Below are positions 44,016 through 53,529 of a stretch of DNA of 64,000 nt, piece after piece (the stretch's first letter is position 1; each line of letters starts with the position of its first letter). This stretch comes from Azospirillum lipoferum 4B (GTDB lineage: Bacteria; Pseudomonadota; Alphaproteobacteria; Azospirillales; Azospirillaceae), in assembly GCF_000283655.1 (NCBI RefSeq), contig NC_016587.1, positions 372,001 through 436,000 on the forward strand, given 5' to 3'. Under the pieces are notes generated by a model that worked only from the letters and a program-made list of their open reading frames with translations, ran no database searches and was not told where the DNA came from. Position numbers and translations under genes: made by a program.

Positions 44016-44128
44016 GGCTGCTCCGGGGGACGATGGGGGGTGGAATGCCCCTTCCAACGCGGGACATCCCCGTCTGTTCCCTCCCCTGCCGTCGTCTCGA
44101 AGCCGGCCGAAGCCGCCGCGGCGCCGGA

Positions 44129-45010
44129 TCAGGCGCGCGCCCGCACGGCCCCCGGCAGCTTCAGCACCGACAGGGCAAGGCCGGCGAAGACCAGCAACCC
44201 GCCGGCCAGCTTGACCGCGGTGAAGGTCTCGCCCAGCAGGAGCGCGCTGGAACTCATGCCGAAGATGGGCACCAGCAGCGAGAAGGGAGCGACGAGGCTG
44301 GCCGGATAATGCCGCATCAGGAAGCCCCAGGCGGCGAAGCCGAACAGCGTCGCCCCCGCCGCGATGTAGACCAGCGAGCCGACGCCGACGACCGTCAGGG
44401 TGGTGAAGGCATGGACGATGCGCTCCGGCCCCTCCAGCGCCAGCGACATCGCCAGCAGCGGCAGCGGCGGGATCAGGCTGACCCAGACCATCAGGCTGAA
44501 CAGGTCGGGCGCCTTGGCCTGCTTCATCACGATGTTGGACACGCCCCAGGCCGCCGCCGCCGCCAGCGTCAGGGCAAGGCCGAGCAGCGAGTCGCCCGCC
44601 GGCATCTCCAGCGCGATCAGGCCGACGCCGGCAAAGGCGACGACCATGCCGGCGATCTGCCGCGGCCCCGGCCGGTCGCCCAGCATCAGGGCGGCGAAGA
44701 TGGCGGTGAAGAAGGCCTGCGCCTGCAGCACCAGCGAGGCGAGCCCGGCCGGCATGCCGACATCGATGCCCAGGAACAGCAGCGGGAACTTCACCACGCC
44801 CAGCATCACGCCGATGCCGATCACGAACCGCCAGGGCACCGGCGGCCCCTTCGCCCAGCCCAGCACCAGGACCGGCAGCGCCGCCAGCGCGAAGCGCAGG
44901 CAGGAAAAGAGCAGCGGCGGGAAATCGCGCAATCCGACCTTGATCGCGACGAAGTTGAAGCCCCAGACGGCGGCGACCGCCACCGCGAGCAGAATGTGGG
45001 AAGCACGCAT
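44129..45010 (-). CDS. EamA/DMT family transporter
   Basis: A 293-residue transporter with about ten helices in two EamA repeats: ILLAVAVAAVWGFNFVAIK at the start and LGLALTLAAAAAWGVSNIVM at the second repeat. The family exports amino acids and metabolites (RhtA/YedA/O-acetylserine type). Specific substrate is not assignable. It starts with ATG at 45010; the region to 45302 holds a palindromic element. Confidence 0.88.
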   Translation of the reverse strand: MRASHILLAVAVAAVWGFNFVAIKVGLRDFPPLLFSCLRFALAALPVLVLGWAKGPPVPWRFVIGIGVMLGVVKFPLLFLGIDVGMPAGLASLVLQAQAFFTAIFAALMLGDRPGPRQIAGMVVAFAGVGLIALEMPAGDSLLGLALTLAAAAAWGVSNIVMKQAKAPDLFSLMVWVSLIPPLPLLAMSLALEGPERIVHAFTTLTVVGVGSLVYIAAGATLFGFAAWGFLMRHYPASLVAPFSLLVPIFGMSSSALLLGETFTAVKLAGGLLVFAGLALSVLKLPGAVRARA

Positions 45011-45111
45011 GATGGCAGGCTAATTGGGCGCCGACCGGCCGGTCAACCGGAGGACGGGTGTTCCCGCCTACGCTAGGCCGATGGGCCGCTCAGCCGCCCC
45101 CTGGCCAGAAA

Positions 45112-45229
45112 GCCCTTCTCCCCTTGTGGGAGAAGGGTTGGGATGAGAGGTACAGACGGCGACAGGCCGTTGGAAACCCTGGATTTGCGCCCCCTCACCC
45201 CAACCCCTCTCCCGCAAGGGGAGAGGGGC
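45112..45229. repeat. Composite palindromic element, copy 3
   Basis: The inverted form of the element at 25501-25616. Read on the minus strand it has arm CCCCTCTCCCCTTGCGGGAG, tail GGTTGGGGTGAGGGG, spacer GTTTCCAACGGCCTGTCG, then the opposite arm. It lies between the EamA gene start and a lipoprotein gene stop. No other gene is in 45011-45302. Confidence 0.8.
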
Positions 45230-45302
45230 TTTTACCTCGCTCTCCGCACGAATGGTGTTGCAATGAGGTGCGCGGGGCGCGGGGCTGACCTGCGCCGTCC
45301 CG

Positions 45303-45896
45303 TCAGGGATCGGCATGCAGAATCCGGCATTCGTCCGACGCGTTGATCGCCCAGGACGACCCCGACAGCACCATCGCGCCGATGTCGCCCAGGCCGCTGC
45401 TGCGGAAGCTGACGCGGCGGGCACGGGCGAGCGGTTCCAACTCCTCCAGGTAGCTCTTGGTCGGGATGGCGACATAGAGGCTGCCGTTGGGCAGGCCGCG
45501 GGCGCTCAGCGACATCCGCGATCCCTGGTCCAGGCTGGCCGTCAGGTCATAGCGTTCGCCGGGCTTCACCGTCGCTCCGCTGTCCGACGGGGTGAAGCCC
45601 GACAGGATGAAGCCCGATTCGGTCGAGGCGGTGCGGAAGGTCAGGCGCGGAGCGGCGTCCTGGCCGACCGCAATACCGCGCTCCGCAACGCAGAAGGCCT
45701 TGCCGCCGGGGGGGGTGTGGATGGTGACGGTCCAGCCCTTGCCGGCGCTGAATGGCTTGGCCGGTCCGTCCGGCAGCCCGGCGGCGGCCGGCGGCGGGGC
45801 CGGAGGAGGAGGCACCGTCTCGCAGGCGGCAAGCGCCAGCACGAGGCCGGTCAGCAGGGCCAAAGGCGTCGCCGCCCGGACGGCGCGGCGGCTCAT
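45303..45896 (-). CDS. Putative lipoprotein
   Basis: A 197-residue protein with a lipoprotein signal sequence: RAATPLALLTGLVLALAAC with lipid-modified Cys25. The mature part starts with a Pro-rich linker and continues as a beta-rich domain (WTVTIHTPPGGKAFCVAERG, LYVAIPTKSYLEELEPL). The start at 45896 gives the signal peptide. No known domain is recognised. Confidence 0.72.
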   Translation of the reverse strand: MSRRAVRAATPLALLTGLVLALAACETVPPPPAPPPAAAGLPDGPAKPFSAGKGWTVTIHTPPGGKAFCVAERGIAVGQDAAPRLTFRTASTESGFILSGFTPSDSGATVKPGERYDLTASLDQGSRMSLSARGLPNGSLYVAIPTKSYLEELEPLARARRVSFRSSGLGDIGAMVLSGSSWAINASDECRILHADP

Positions 45897-46078
45897 GAAG
45901 GCCGGCCGCAGTCGGACGACGGGTGCAAGGTGCGGCCGATCCATCGCGGCGTCCTCCCCATCCCTGAACGTGATGCGGCGATCTGCATATCACGTTCGCA
46001 TGCATCCGGCGACCGTCGCGGCGACCGCCCCGCCTGTGCTAGAACCGGAGGCCCTGTTGCAGCAAGCCCGCGGTTGCC

Positions 46079-49000
46079 ATGCCCCACGCCGACTTCATCC
46101 ACCTGCGCGTCCATTCCGCCTATTCGCTGTCGGAAGGTGCGATCAAGGTGAAGGAGCTGGTCAAGCTCTGCCTCAAGCAGCAGATGCCCGCCGTCGCGGT
46201 CACCGACACCGGCAACCTGTTCGGCGCGCTGGAATTCGCGCTGGCGGCATCCGATGCCGGCGTTCAGCCGATCATCGGCACCGTGCTGGGCATCACCCGC
46301 GTCGGCCCCGCCCAATTTGGTCCGGGAGGGGCCAAGCCCGGCCTGCCCGGCAAGGCGGCGGCCACCCCCGACCAGATCGTCCTGCTCTGCCAGAACGAGG
46401 AGGGCTATCGCAACCTGACGGCGCTGGTGTCCAAGGCCTTCCTCGAATCGGACCCGCTGGCCGGCCCGCAGGTGACGCTCGACGCGCTGGAGGGGCGGTC
46501 CGCCGGGCTGATCGCGCTGACCGGCGGCCCCGGCGGCTCCATCGGCCGGCTGCTGCACGAGGGACAGAAGGACTTGGCGCTCGACGTTCTGGAGCGGCTG
46601 AAGCGCCTCTTCCCCGGCCGCCTCTATGTCGAGCTGCAGCGGCACGAAGGCGGGCGCGGCCATTTCGCCACGGTCGAGAACGCCATCGAGCCGGCGCTGA
46701 TCGACCTCGCCTATGCCCACGGCCTGCCGCTGGTCGCCACCAACGACTGTTATTTCGCCACCGCCGACATGTATGAGGCGCACGATGCGCTGCTCTGCAT
46801 CGCCGAGGGCGCCTATCTCAGCCAGGAGGACCGCCGCCGCCTGACCCCCGACCATCGCTTCAAGTCGGCGGAGGAGATGCGGCTGCTGTTCGCCGACCTG
46901 CCGGAGGCGGTTGACAACACGGTCGCCATCGCCCGGCGCTGTTCCTTCCTGCTGAAGCCGATCAAGCCGATCCTGCCGCCCTTCGCCTGCGAAGGCGGCC
47001 GCACCGAGGATGACGAGCTGCGCGCCCAGTCGCGCGCCGGCCTGGAGATGCGGCTGGAGAAGGTCGTCTTCACGCCCGACATGACGCCGGAACAGCGCGA
47101 GGAAACCCGCAAGACCTATTTCGAGCGGCTGGAGTTCGAGCTGGACGTCATCGTCAAGATGAAGTTTCCCGGCTACTTCCTGATCGTGTCGGACTTCATC
47201 AAATGGGCGAAGAACCACGACATCCCCGTCGGTCCGGGCCGCGGTTCGGGTGCCGGCTCCGTCGTCGCCTGGGCGCTGACCATCACCGATCTCGACCCGC
47301 TGCGCTTCGGCCTGCTGTTCGAGCGGTTCCTGAACCCCGAACGCGTGTCGATGCCCGACTTCGACATCGACTTCTGCCAGGACCGCCGCGAAGAGGTCAT
47401 CCGCTACGTCCAGAACAAGTACGGCTACGACCGCGTCGCCCAGATCATCACCTTCGGTAAGCTGCAGGCCCGCGCCGTGCTGCGCGACGTCGGCCGCGTC
47501 CTGCAGATGCCCTACGGGCAGGTCGACAAGATCTGCAAGATGGTGCCGAACAACCCGGCCAACCCGGTGACGCTGCAGCAGGCGCTGGACAGCGAGGAGA
47601 TGCTGCGGCAGGCGCGCGACAGCGACGACACCGTCCGCCACCTGATCGACATCGCGCTGAAGCTGGAGGGCCTCTACCGCCACGCCTCGACCCACGCCGC
47701 CGGCGTGGTGATCGGCGACCGGCCTTTGCAGGAGCTGGTGCCGCTGTACCGAGACCCGCGCTCGGACATGCCCGTCACCCAGTTCAACATGAAATATGTC
47801 GAACAGGCCGGTCTGGTGAAGTTCGACTTCCTGGGATTGAAGACGCTGACCGTGCTGAAGACGGCGGTCGATTTGATCCCCGAGAAACCGGACCTGACCA
47901 CCGTCCCGCTGGACGACGAGAAGAGCTATCAGCTGCTCAGCCGGGCCGAGGCGACCGGCGTGTTCCAGCTGGAAAGCTCGGGCATGCGCGACGTTCTGCG
48001 CCGGCTGAAGCCGAACCGGCTTGAGGACATCATCGCGCTGGTGTCGCTCTACCGCCCCGGCCCGATGGACAACATCCCGAAATACATCCGGGTGAAGAAC
48101 GGCGAGGAAAAAGCCGACTACATGCATGACAGCCTGGAAGGCATCCTGAAGGAAACCTTCGGGATCATGATCTACCAGGAACAGGTCATGCAGATCGCCC
48201 AGGTGCTGTCCGGCTATTCGCTGGGCGGCGCCGATCTTCTGCGCCGCGCCATGGGCAAGAAGATCAAGGAGGAGATGGACAACCAGCGCAAGATCTTCTG
48301 CGACGGCGCGGAGGCGCGCGGCGTGAAGGCCGATCTGGCAAGCATGATCTTCGATCAGGTCATGAAGTTCGCCGGCTACGGCTTCAACAAGTCCCACGCC
48401 GCCGCCTATGCCCTGGTCGCCTATCACACGGCCTATCTCAAGGCGAACCACCCGGTGGAGTTCATGGCGGCGTCGATGACGCTCGACCTCGGCAACACCG
48501 ACAAGCTGAACGTCTTCCGGCAGGAGCTGGCCCGCCTTCGCGTCAAGCTGCTGACGCCGGACATCAACAAATCCGACTCCATCTTCGGGGTGGAGCAGCT
48601 GCCCGACGGAACCAAGGCGGTGCGCTATGCTCTCGCCGCGGTGAAGGGCGTCGGCCTGCCCGCCATGAAGGCGGTGGTAGAGGAGCGGCGGAAGAACGGT
48701 CCGTTCAAGAGCCTGTTCGACTTCGCCCGCCGGCTGGATTTGAAGACCATCAACAAGCGCCAGCTCGAAAATCTCGCCTGCGCCGGTGCCTTCGACGGGC
48801 TGAACCCAAACCGCGCCCAGGTTCATGCCGCGCTGGAAACCATCATCCGCTACGCCCAGGCGGAGGCGGCTGAGCGCGACAGCGGCATCGGCAACCTGTT
48901 CGGCGGCGGTGGCGGCGGCCTGCCCGAACCGGATCTGCCCAAGGTCAAGGATTGGGAACCGCTGGAGAAGCTGAAGCACGAGTTCGGCGCCATCGGCTTC

Positions 49001-49585
49001 TACCTGTCGGCCCACCCGCTGGATGCCTATTCCGGCCCGCTCGGCCGCATGAAGGTGGTGCGCTCGGCGGAACTCCAGACCGCCGTCGCGAAGGGCGGCT
49101 CCACCCGCTACAAGATGGCGGGCATCGTCGTGTCGAAGAAGGAGAAGACCGCCAAGTCCGGCAACCGCTTCGCCTTCGTCGAGCTGTCGGACGCCACCGG
49201 CGGCTATGAGGTGACGCTGTTCTCCGAGGTGCTGGCCGCCAACCGCGACCTGCTGGAGCCCGGCCGCCCGGTGCTGATGACGGTGGACGCCCAGCTGAAC
49301 GGCGAAGAGGTCCGCCTGACCTGCCAGGAGATCAAGCCGCTGGAGGAGGCCGTCGCCTCGGTCAGCGCCGGCCTGCGCGTGGTCCTGCGCGACCCCACCC
49401 CGATCGAGCATCTGCGCGCCACGCTGGACCGGCTGTCCCGCGGCAAGAGCCGGATCAACGTGCTGGTGGAGATCGACCCGCTGAAGGAGGTCGAGATCGA
49501 ACTGCCCGGCAGCTACACCATCACCGCACAGAGCCGCTCGGCCCTGAAGGCTGTGCCGGGTGTGGTCGAGGTGGCGGAATTGTAA
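46079..49585 (+). CDS. dnaE: DNA polymerase III subunit alpha
   Basis: An 1168-residue replicative polymerase subunit. It has an N-terminal PHP domain (FIHLRVHSAYSLSEGA), the palm catalytic acidic residues in MPDFDIDF (Asp427 and Asp429) with RYVQNKYGYDRVAQIITFG, a helix-hairpin-helix region, and a C-terminal OB-fold domain (MAGIVVSKKEKTAKSGNRF). Length is normal for DnaE1. It is transcribed alone, in the direction opposite to its neighbours. Confidence 0.97.
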   Translation: MPHADFIHLRVHSAYSLSEGAIKVKELVKLCLKQQMPAVAVTDTGNLFGALEFALAASDAGVQPIIGTVLGITRVGPAQFGPGGAKPGLPGKAAATPDQIVLLCQNEEGYRNLTALVSKAFLESDPLAGPQVTLDALEGRSAGLIALTGGPGGSIGRLLHEGQKDLALDVLERLKRLFPGRLYVELQRHEGGRGHFATVENAIEPALIDLAYAHGLPLVATNDCYFATADMYEAHDALLCIAEGAYLSQEDRRRLTPDHRFKSAEEMRLLFADLPEAVDNTVAIARRCSFLLKPIKPILPPFACEGGRTEDDELRAQSRAGLEMRLEKVVFTPDMTPEQREETRKTYFERLEFELDVIVKMKFPGYFLIVSDFIKWAKNHDIPVGPGRGSGAGSVVAWALTITDLDPLRFGLLFERFLNPERVSMPDFDIDFCQDRREEVIRYVQNKYGYDRVAQIITFGKLQARAVLRDVGRVLQMPYGQVDKICKMVPNNPANPVTLQQALDSEEMLRQARDSDDTVRHLIDIALKLEGLYRHASTHAAGVVIGDRPLQELVPLYRDPRSDMPVTQFNMKYVEQAGLVKFDFLGLKTLTVLKTAVDLIPEKPDLTTVPLDDEKSYQLLSRAEATGVFQLESSGMRDVLRRLKPNRLEDIIALVSLYRPGPMDNIPKYIRVKNGEEKADYMHDSLEGILKETFGIMIYQEQVMQIAQVLSGYSLGGADLLRRAMGKKIKEEMDNQRKIFCDGAEARGVKADLASMIFDQVMKFAGYGFNKSHAAAYALVAYHTAYLKANHPVEFMAASMTLDLGNTDKLNVFRQELARLRVKLLTPDINKSDSIFGVEQLPDGTKAVRYALAAVKGVGLPAMKAVVEERRKNGPFKSLFDFARRLDLKTINKRQLENLACAGAFDGLNPNRAQVHAALETIIRYAQAEAAERDSGIGNLFGGGGGGLPEPDLPKVKDWEPLEKLKHEFGAIGFYLSAHPLDAYSGPLGRMKVVRSAELQTAVAKGGSTRYKMAGIVVSKKEKTAKSGNRFAFVELSDATGGYEVTLFSEVLAANRDLLEPGRPVLMTVDAQLNGEEVRLTCQEIKPLEEAVASVSAGLRVVLRDPTPIEHLRATLDRLSRGKSRINVLVEIDPLKEVEIELPGSYTITAQSRSALKAVPGVVEVAEL

Positions 49586-49612
49586 GGACCGGCGGAGGCG
49601 CCAGCGGGGCAC

Positions 49613-50050
49613 TCACCCGCCGGCCGCTTCCTCCTCCTCCGCCTGACGGCGGCGGAAGCCGACCAGGGCGGTTTCGTCCAGCATCGCGGCATCCTTGCGC
49701 TTCTGCTTGTCGCGTTCGCGCTTCTGCCGCTCCTCCTCGGCCAGCTCGTAGCGTTTCAGCTCCTGGAAGGCTTCGGCCATCTCGTCGGTGGCGATCTCGA
49801 TCTGCGCCTCGACCTGGGCCAGCGATTCGCCGAGCTTGCGGCCGCGCTCCAGCGCCGCCTGGGCGAAGTTGGAATAGGTGAAGGAGACGGAGAAATCGTC
49901 GCGCACGGTATCCTGTTCGTGCACGATCTCCTGCTTCACCTTCTCGATCTCGTTGCGCAGCCGGTCGGCCAGCGTGTGGAGTTCCGCCAGGACGCGACGC
50001 TTCTCGTCCAGTTGCAGCTTCTGCAGGCGGATGATCGTCTTCAGGCTCAT
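49613..50050 (-). CDS. fliJ: Flagellar export protein FliJ
   Basis: A 145-residue, almost entirely coiled-coil protein ([21 protein letters not shown] and repeated Glu/Arg/Gln heptads) typical of FliJ, the soluble chaperone escort and stalk of the flagellar ATPase. Its start overlaps the fliI stop in ATGA; an upstream in-frame ATG at 50059 is less likely. The gene order fliI-fliJ supports the assignment. Confidence 0.85.
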   Translation of the reverse strand: MSLKTIIRLQKLQLDEKRRVLAELHTLADRLRNEIEKVKQEIVHEQDTVRDDFSVSFTYSNFAQAALERGRKLGESLAQVEAQIEIATDEMAEAFQELKRYELAEEERQKRERDKQKRKDAAMLDETALVGFRRRQAEEEEAAGG

Positions 50051-51384
50051 TGCGGCCACTGCACCCCAAAGATTTCAGCCAGCATGGCGTAGCTGGTCTC
50101 CAGATCGGTGGCTTCGCGCTTGCCCTGCTTCAGGAAAGCCTCCAGCGCCGGCTGAAAGTGGATCGCCTCGTCCACCTGGGGGTCGGAGCCGCGGCGGTAG
50201 GCGCCGAGCCGGATCATCTCCGCCATGTTGTCGTAGGACGACAGCAGGCGCCGGGCATGGCCGACCAGCTCGTTCTCGTTCGGCGTGTTGCAGCCGGGCA
50301 TGGTGCGCGACACGCTGCGCAGGATGTTGATGGCGGGATAGCGCCCGCGCTCGCCGATCTGGCGTTCCATCACGATGTGGCCGTCCAGGATGCCGCGCAC
50401 GGCGTCGGCGATGGGTTCGTTGTGGTCGTCGCCGTCCACCAGCACGGTGAACAGGCCGGTGATGGTGCCCGCCCCGACCACCCCCGGCCCGGCGCGCTCC
50501 AAGAGGCGCGGCAGCTCGGCGAAGACGGTCGGCGGATAGCCCTTGGTCGTCGGCGGCTCGCCGGCCGACAGGCCGATCTCGCGCTGGGCCATGGCAAAGC
50601 GGGTGACGCTGTCCATCATGCACAGCACGTCGCGGCCCTGGTCGCGGAAATGCTCGGCCACCGCCAGCGTCATGTAGGCCGCCTGCTTGCGCATCAGCGG
50701 CGCCTCGTCCGAAGTGGCGCAGACGACGACGCTGCGGGCCAGACCCTCCTCGCCCAGATCCTCGGTGATGAATTCCTGCAATTCGCGCCCGCGCTCGCCG
50801 ATCAGCCCGATCACCGCAACCTCGGCGGCGGAGAAGCGCGCCAGCATCGACATGACCGACGATTTGCCGACGCCGGAGCCGGCGAAGATGCCCATGCGCT
50901 GGCCGCGGCAGCAGGTGAGAAAGGCGTTGATGGCGCGGATGCCCAGATCCAGCTTCTCTCCCACCCGCGCGCGGGAATGGGCGTTGGGCGGGTTGTTGCG
51001 GATCGGCGTGCCGTGCGGCCCCTTGGGCAGCGGCCCCTTGCCGTCGACCGGCTCGCCCAGCGCGTTGACGACACGGCCGAGCCAGGCGTCGGTCGGGTAG
51101 ATCATCGCCTGGTCGCCCGCCACCAGCGCCCGGCAGCCCAGCCCCACCCCGTCCAGCGCGCCGAAGGGCATGGCGAGCGCCCGGCCCTGGCGGAACCCGA
51201 CCACCTCGCAAGGAATCCGGCGGCGGTCGCGCGTCTCCACGATGCAGCGGCCGCCGACCGACAATTCCTTCTCGATGCCGCCGACCTCGACCATCAGGCC
51301 GGACACGGCGGTGACGCGGCCATAGCGGCTGCAATCGGGAATCGAGTCGATGTCGCGGATCAGCTGGTCGAAATCGAACGGCAT
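50047..51384 (-). CDS. fliI: Flagellum-specific ATPase FliI
   Basis: A 445-residue F1-beta-like ATPase of the flagellar type III export apparatus. Walker A AGSGVGKS is at 168-175, Walker B is in [19 protein letters not shown], and the family segment [18 protein letters not shown] follows. The start at 51384 ([13 protein letters not shown]) gives the usual length. It is divergent from ctrA with 254 bp between. Confidence 0.95.
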   Translation of the reverse strand: MPFDFDQLIRDIDSIPDCSRYGRVTAVSGLMVEVGGIEKELSVGGRCIVETRDRRRIPCEVVGFRQGRALAMPFGALDGVGLGCRALVAGDQAMIYPTDAWLGRVVNALGEPVDGKGPLPKGPHGTPIRNNPPNAHSRARVGEKLDLGIRAINAFLTCCRGQRMGIFAGSGVGKSSVMSMLARFSAAEVAVIGLIGERGRELQEFITEDLGEEGLARSVVVCATSDEAPLMRKQAAYMTLAVAEHFRDQGRDVLCMMDSVTRFAMAQREIGLSAGEPPTTKGYPPTVFAELPRLLERAGPGVVGAGTITGLFTVLVDGDDHNEPIADAVRGILDGHIVMERQIGERGRYPAINILRSVSRTMPGCNTPNENELVGHARRLLSSYDNMAEMIRLGAYRRGSDPQVDEAIHFQPALEAFLKQGKREATDLETSYAMLAEIFGVQWPQ

Positions 51385-51638
51385 GGGTCGGATACCGACA
51401 TCCCCAAGACGGGACGCGCTCCTATTAAGTGGTAGTTCTGTGGACGGAGGCGACGTTAACCACCATGATCGCATCTTGCGATGGAAGGATTAACGTTGTG
51501 TAAGCGCTTGGCACTGGCGTTAAGCTGAATCGTCTGTTAACTTGTGTAAACGGGATGGTTGAAATCGGTCATCAAGGATCGGGGACCATCCACGGGGTCG
51601 GGTAGCGAAAGCGCGCCATCAAACGTCGGGATATCGCC
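51385..51638. promoter_or_regulatory. fliI/ctrA divergent regulatory region with TTAA sites
   Basis: Within a GC-rich genome this interval has five TTAA tetramers, at 51426, 51457, 51490, 51520 and 51537. TTAA is the CtrA half-site, but no perfect TTAA-N7-TTAA is present; TTAACGTTGTGTAAG at 51490 comes near. CtrA control of both genes is therefore suggested, not shown. Confidence 0.45.
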
Positions 51639-52379
51639 ATGAGGGTTCTGCTGGTTGAAGACGATTCCTCCGTCGCCAAAAGCATCGAGCTGATGCTGAA
51701 CACGGAAGGATTCATCGTCGACTCTACCGACCTGGGTGAGGACGGGCTGGAGATCGGCAAACTCTATGACTACGACATCATCATTCTCGACCTGATGCTG
51801 CCGGACATCGACGGGTACGAGGTTCTGCGCCGCCTGCGCGCCGCGCGCGTGACCACGCCGATCCTGATTCTGTCCGGCCTGACCGAGATGGACAACAAGA
51901 TCAAGGGGCTGGGCTTCGGCGCCGACGATTACCTGACCAAACCGTTCGACAAGCGCGAACTGATCGCCCGCATCCAGGCCATCGTCCGCCGGTCGAAGGG
52001 CCATTCGGACAGCATCATCCGCACCGGCCGCCTGACCGTCAATCTCGACACCCGCACGGTGGAGGTCGACCAGTCGCCGCTGCACCTCACCGGCAAGGAA
52101 TACGGCATCCTGGAGTTGTTGAGCCTGCGCAAGGGCACGACGCTGACCAAGGAGATGTTCCTGAACCATCTCTATGGCGGGATGGACGAGCCGGAGCTGA
52201 AGATCATCGACGTCTTCGTCTGCAAGCTGCGCAAGAAGCTGGCCGCCGCCACCCAGGGCGACAACTACATCGAAACGGTGTGGGGCCGCGGTTACGTGCT
52301 GCGCGACCCGCACGAGGAAATCTCGGAAGCGAATCCGCCGCCGCCGCCGCGCGTGCCGCAGCAGCAGGCGGCCGGCTGA
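51639..52379 (+). CDS. ctrA: Cell-cycle response regulator CtrA
   Basis: A 246-residue OmpR-family regulator. The receiver has [20 protein letters not shown], phosphoacceptor Asp51 ([16 protein letters not shown]) and Lys in [10 protein letters not shown]. The C-terminal winged helix has [19 protein letters not shown] and [20 protein letters not shown], near-diagnostic of CtrA. In Azospirillum and relatives CtrA controls motility rather than essential cell division. ChpT is encoded 7.4 kb away. A strong hairpin follows the gene. Confidence 0.97.
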   Translation: MRVLLVEDDSSVAKSIELMLNTEGFIVDSTDLGEDGLEIGKLYDYDIIILDLMLPDIDGYEVLRRLRAARVTTPILILSGLTEMDNKIKGLGFGADDYLTKPFDKRELIARIQAIVRRSKGHSDSIIRTGRLTVNLDTRTVEVDQSPLHLTGKEYGILELLSLRKGTTLTKEMFLNHLYGGMDEPELKIIDVFVCKLRKKLAAATQGDNYIETVWGRGYVLRDPHEEISEANPPPPPRVPQQQAAG

Positions 52380-52419
52380 CCGCCAAAGAAATCGGGCGGC
52401 ACCGTCGCTCTCACAATCG

Positions 52420-52462
52420 AACGCCCGGCCGGTCTTTCGCCTTGAAAGACCGGCCGGGCGTT
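52420..52462 (+). terminator. Strong 18-bp hairpin after ctrA
   Basis: A perfect 18-bp stem (AACGCCCGGCCGGTCTTT with its complement) and a 7-nt loop, starting 41 nt after the ctrA stop. No long T-run follows, but the stem energy and position make it the likely ctrA terminator. Confidence 0.7.
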
Positions 52463-52642
52463 CCCATGTCAGACAGGTCATTCTGCTACGGACTGCGGGA
52501 CGTTCAAACGCCCCCACGCTCAGCCCCCCTTTTTTCGCCGATGCGAGCATGCCTTTGCGGGCATTCGGGGGCCGCCAATCCCACATCCAGTCTGATGCGC
52601 CGCACCGGTGGTGCGGCGCCCTTCGCGTTATGGGAGACAGAC

Positions 52643-52852
52643 ATGCCCGTCGGCACCGTCAAATGGTTCAACAGCACCAAGGGCTTCGGTTTCATTCAGC
52701 CGGAAAGCGGCGGCCCGGATGTGTTCGTTCACATCTCCGCTGTCGAACGCGCCGGGCTGCGCAGCCTGGTCGATGGCCAGAAGATTTCCTACGAGGAGCA
52801 GCGCGATCCCAAGCGCGGCAAGACCTCGGCGGAAAATCTGAAGGCGGTCTGA
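52643..52852 (+). CDS. Cold-shock domain protein
   Basis: A 69-residue CspA-type single-stranded nucleic-acid-binding protein with RNP1-like KGFGFIQPE and RNP2-like VFVHISAVE motifs. The start at 52643 is preceded by GGGAGA. The ~180-nt stretch after the ctrA hairpin probably contains its promoter and long leader, as often seen for csp genes. A terminator follows directly. Confidence 0.93.
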   Translation: MPVGTVKWFNSTKGFGFIQPESGGPDVFVHISAVERAGLRSLVDGQKISYEEQRDPKRGKTSAENLKAV

Positions 52853-52871
52853 CCGCCTGACCGCCGACCTG

Positions 52872-52910
52872 CGGAAAAAGGGGCATCGGGAAACCGGTGC
52901 CCTTTTTCCG
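52872..52910 (+). terminator. Terminator of the cold-shock gene
   Basis: CGGAAAAAGGGGCATCGG pairs with CCGGTGCCCTTTTTCCG across a GAAA loop, ending in a T-run within the stem. It lies 19 nt after the stop. Confidence 0.75.
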
Positions 52911-52980
52911 TGTTGCGCATTCAGCACCGCCCATACGCCGGGCCTATGCCCCGCCGGGACCTGCCCAGAGGAGAACCGCT

Positions 52981-53199
52981 ATGGCTTTCAAACCGAACTA
53001 CAACCAGCAGCGGGCCGAGCGTAACCGGGCCAAGGAACAGAGGAAGCAGGAAAAGCTTCAGCGTCGCGAGGAAGAGGTCGCCGCCCGCCGTGCCGGCACT
53101 CAGACCGACGGCGAACAGGGTGGGCAGGACGATGCGGACGTACAGGATGACGCCGTCTCGACCGACACCGATACCAAGACCGATACCAACAATGCTTGA
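52981..53199 (+). CDS. Small highly charged hypothetical protein
   Basis: A 72-residue protein with a GAGGAGAA ribosome site. The N-terminal half (YNQQRAERNRAKEQRKQEK) is a basic helix and the C-terminal half is an acidic Asp/Thr-rich tail ending in DTDTKTDTNNA. No family is named. It is followed at 49 bp by another small gene on the same strand. Confidence 0.65.
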   Translation: MAFKPNYNQQRAERNRAKEQRKQEKLQRREEEVAARRAGTQTDGEQGGQDDADVQDDAVSTDTDTKTDTNNA

Positions 53200-53247
53200 C
53201 CGCAAGGCCGATCCCACGGCCGACTGCGACCACACGGAGGACAGGCC

Positions 53248-53472
53248 ATGGCCCGTCAGAAGAAACAACCCGTCGAAAACGCCTTCGCACTGTTCGATGT
53301 GATCTACCAGGACGGTGCGCGCACCTCGAACCGCAAGGTGCCGACGTCCGACATCGACCAGTTCGACCGCGAGAATTCCATCCGCGCCTTCATCGAGGCA
53401 CAGGACCGCAAGATCGCCGAGATGTCCGGCAACCCGCGCGGACCGATCAAGTCGATCACGCCGTCGGCGTGA
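53248..53472 (+). CDS. Small hypothetical protein
   Basis: A 74-residue soluble protein with a clear GGAGG ribosome site. It contains FALFDVIYQDGARTSNRKVP and AFIEAQDRKIAEMSG. It is lysine/arginine-rich and may be a conserved small regulatory or nucleic-acid-associated protein; I do not recognise it. Confidence 0.65.
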   Translation: MARQKKQPVENAFALFDVIYQDGARTSNRKVPTSDIDQFDRENSIRAFIEAQDRKIAEMSGNPRGPIKSITPSA

Positions 53473-53529
53473 AGCTGCTGTAATCGAGTGGGGGCGGCTC
53501 TCCCGCCCCCGTCGCTCCCCAACGGGCCC

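Noticed and set aside
45893-49612. A 1239-codon open frame on the minus strand opposite dnaE
   Set aside because: dnaE has all catalytic motifs; the antisense frame has none and typical shadow composition.
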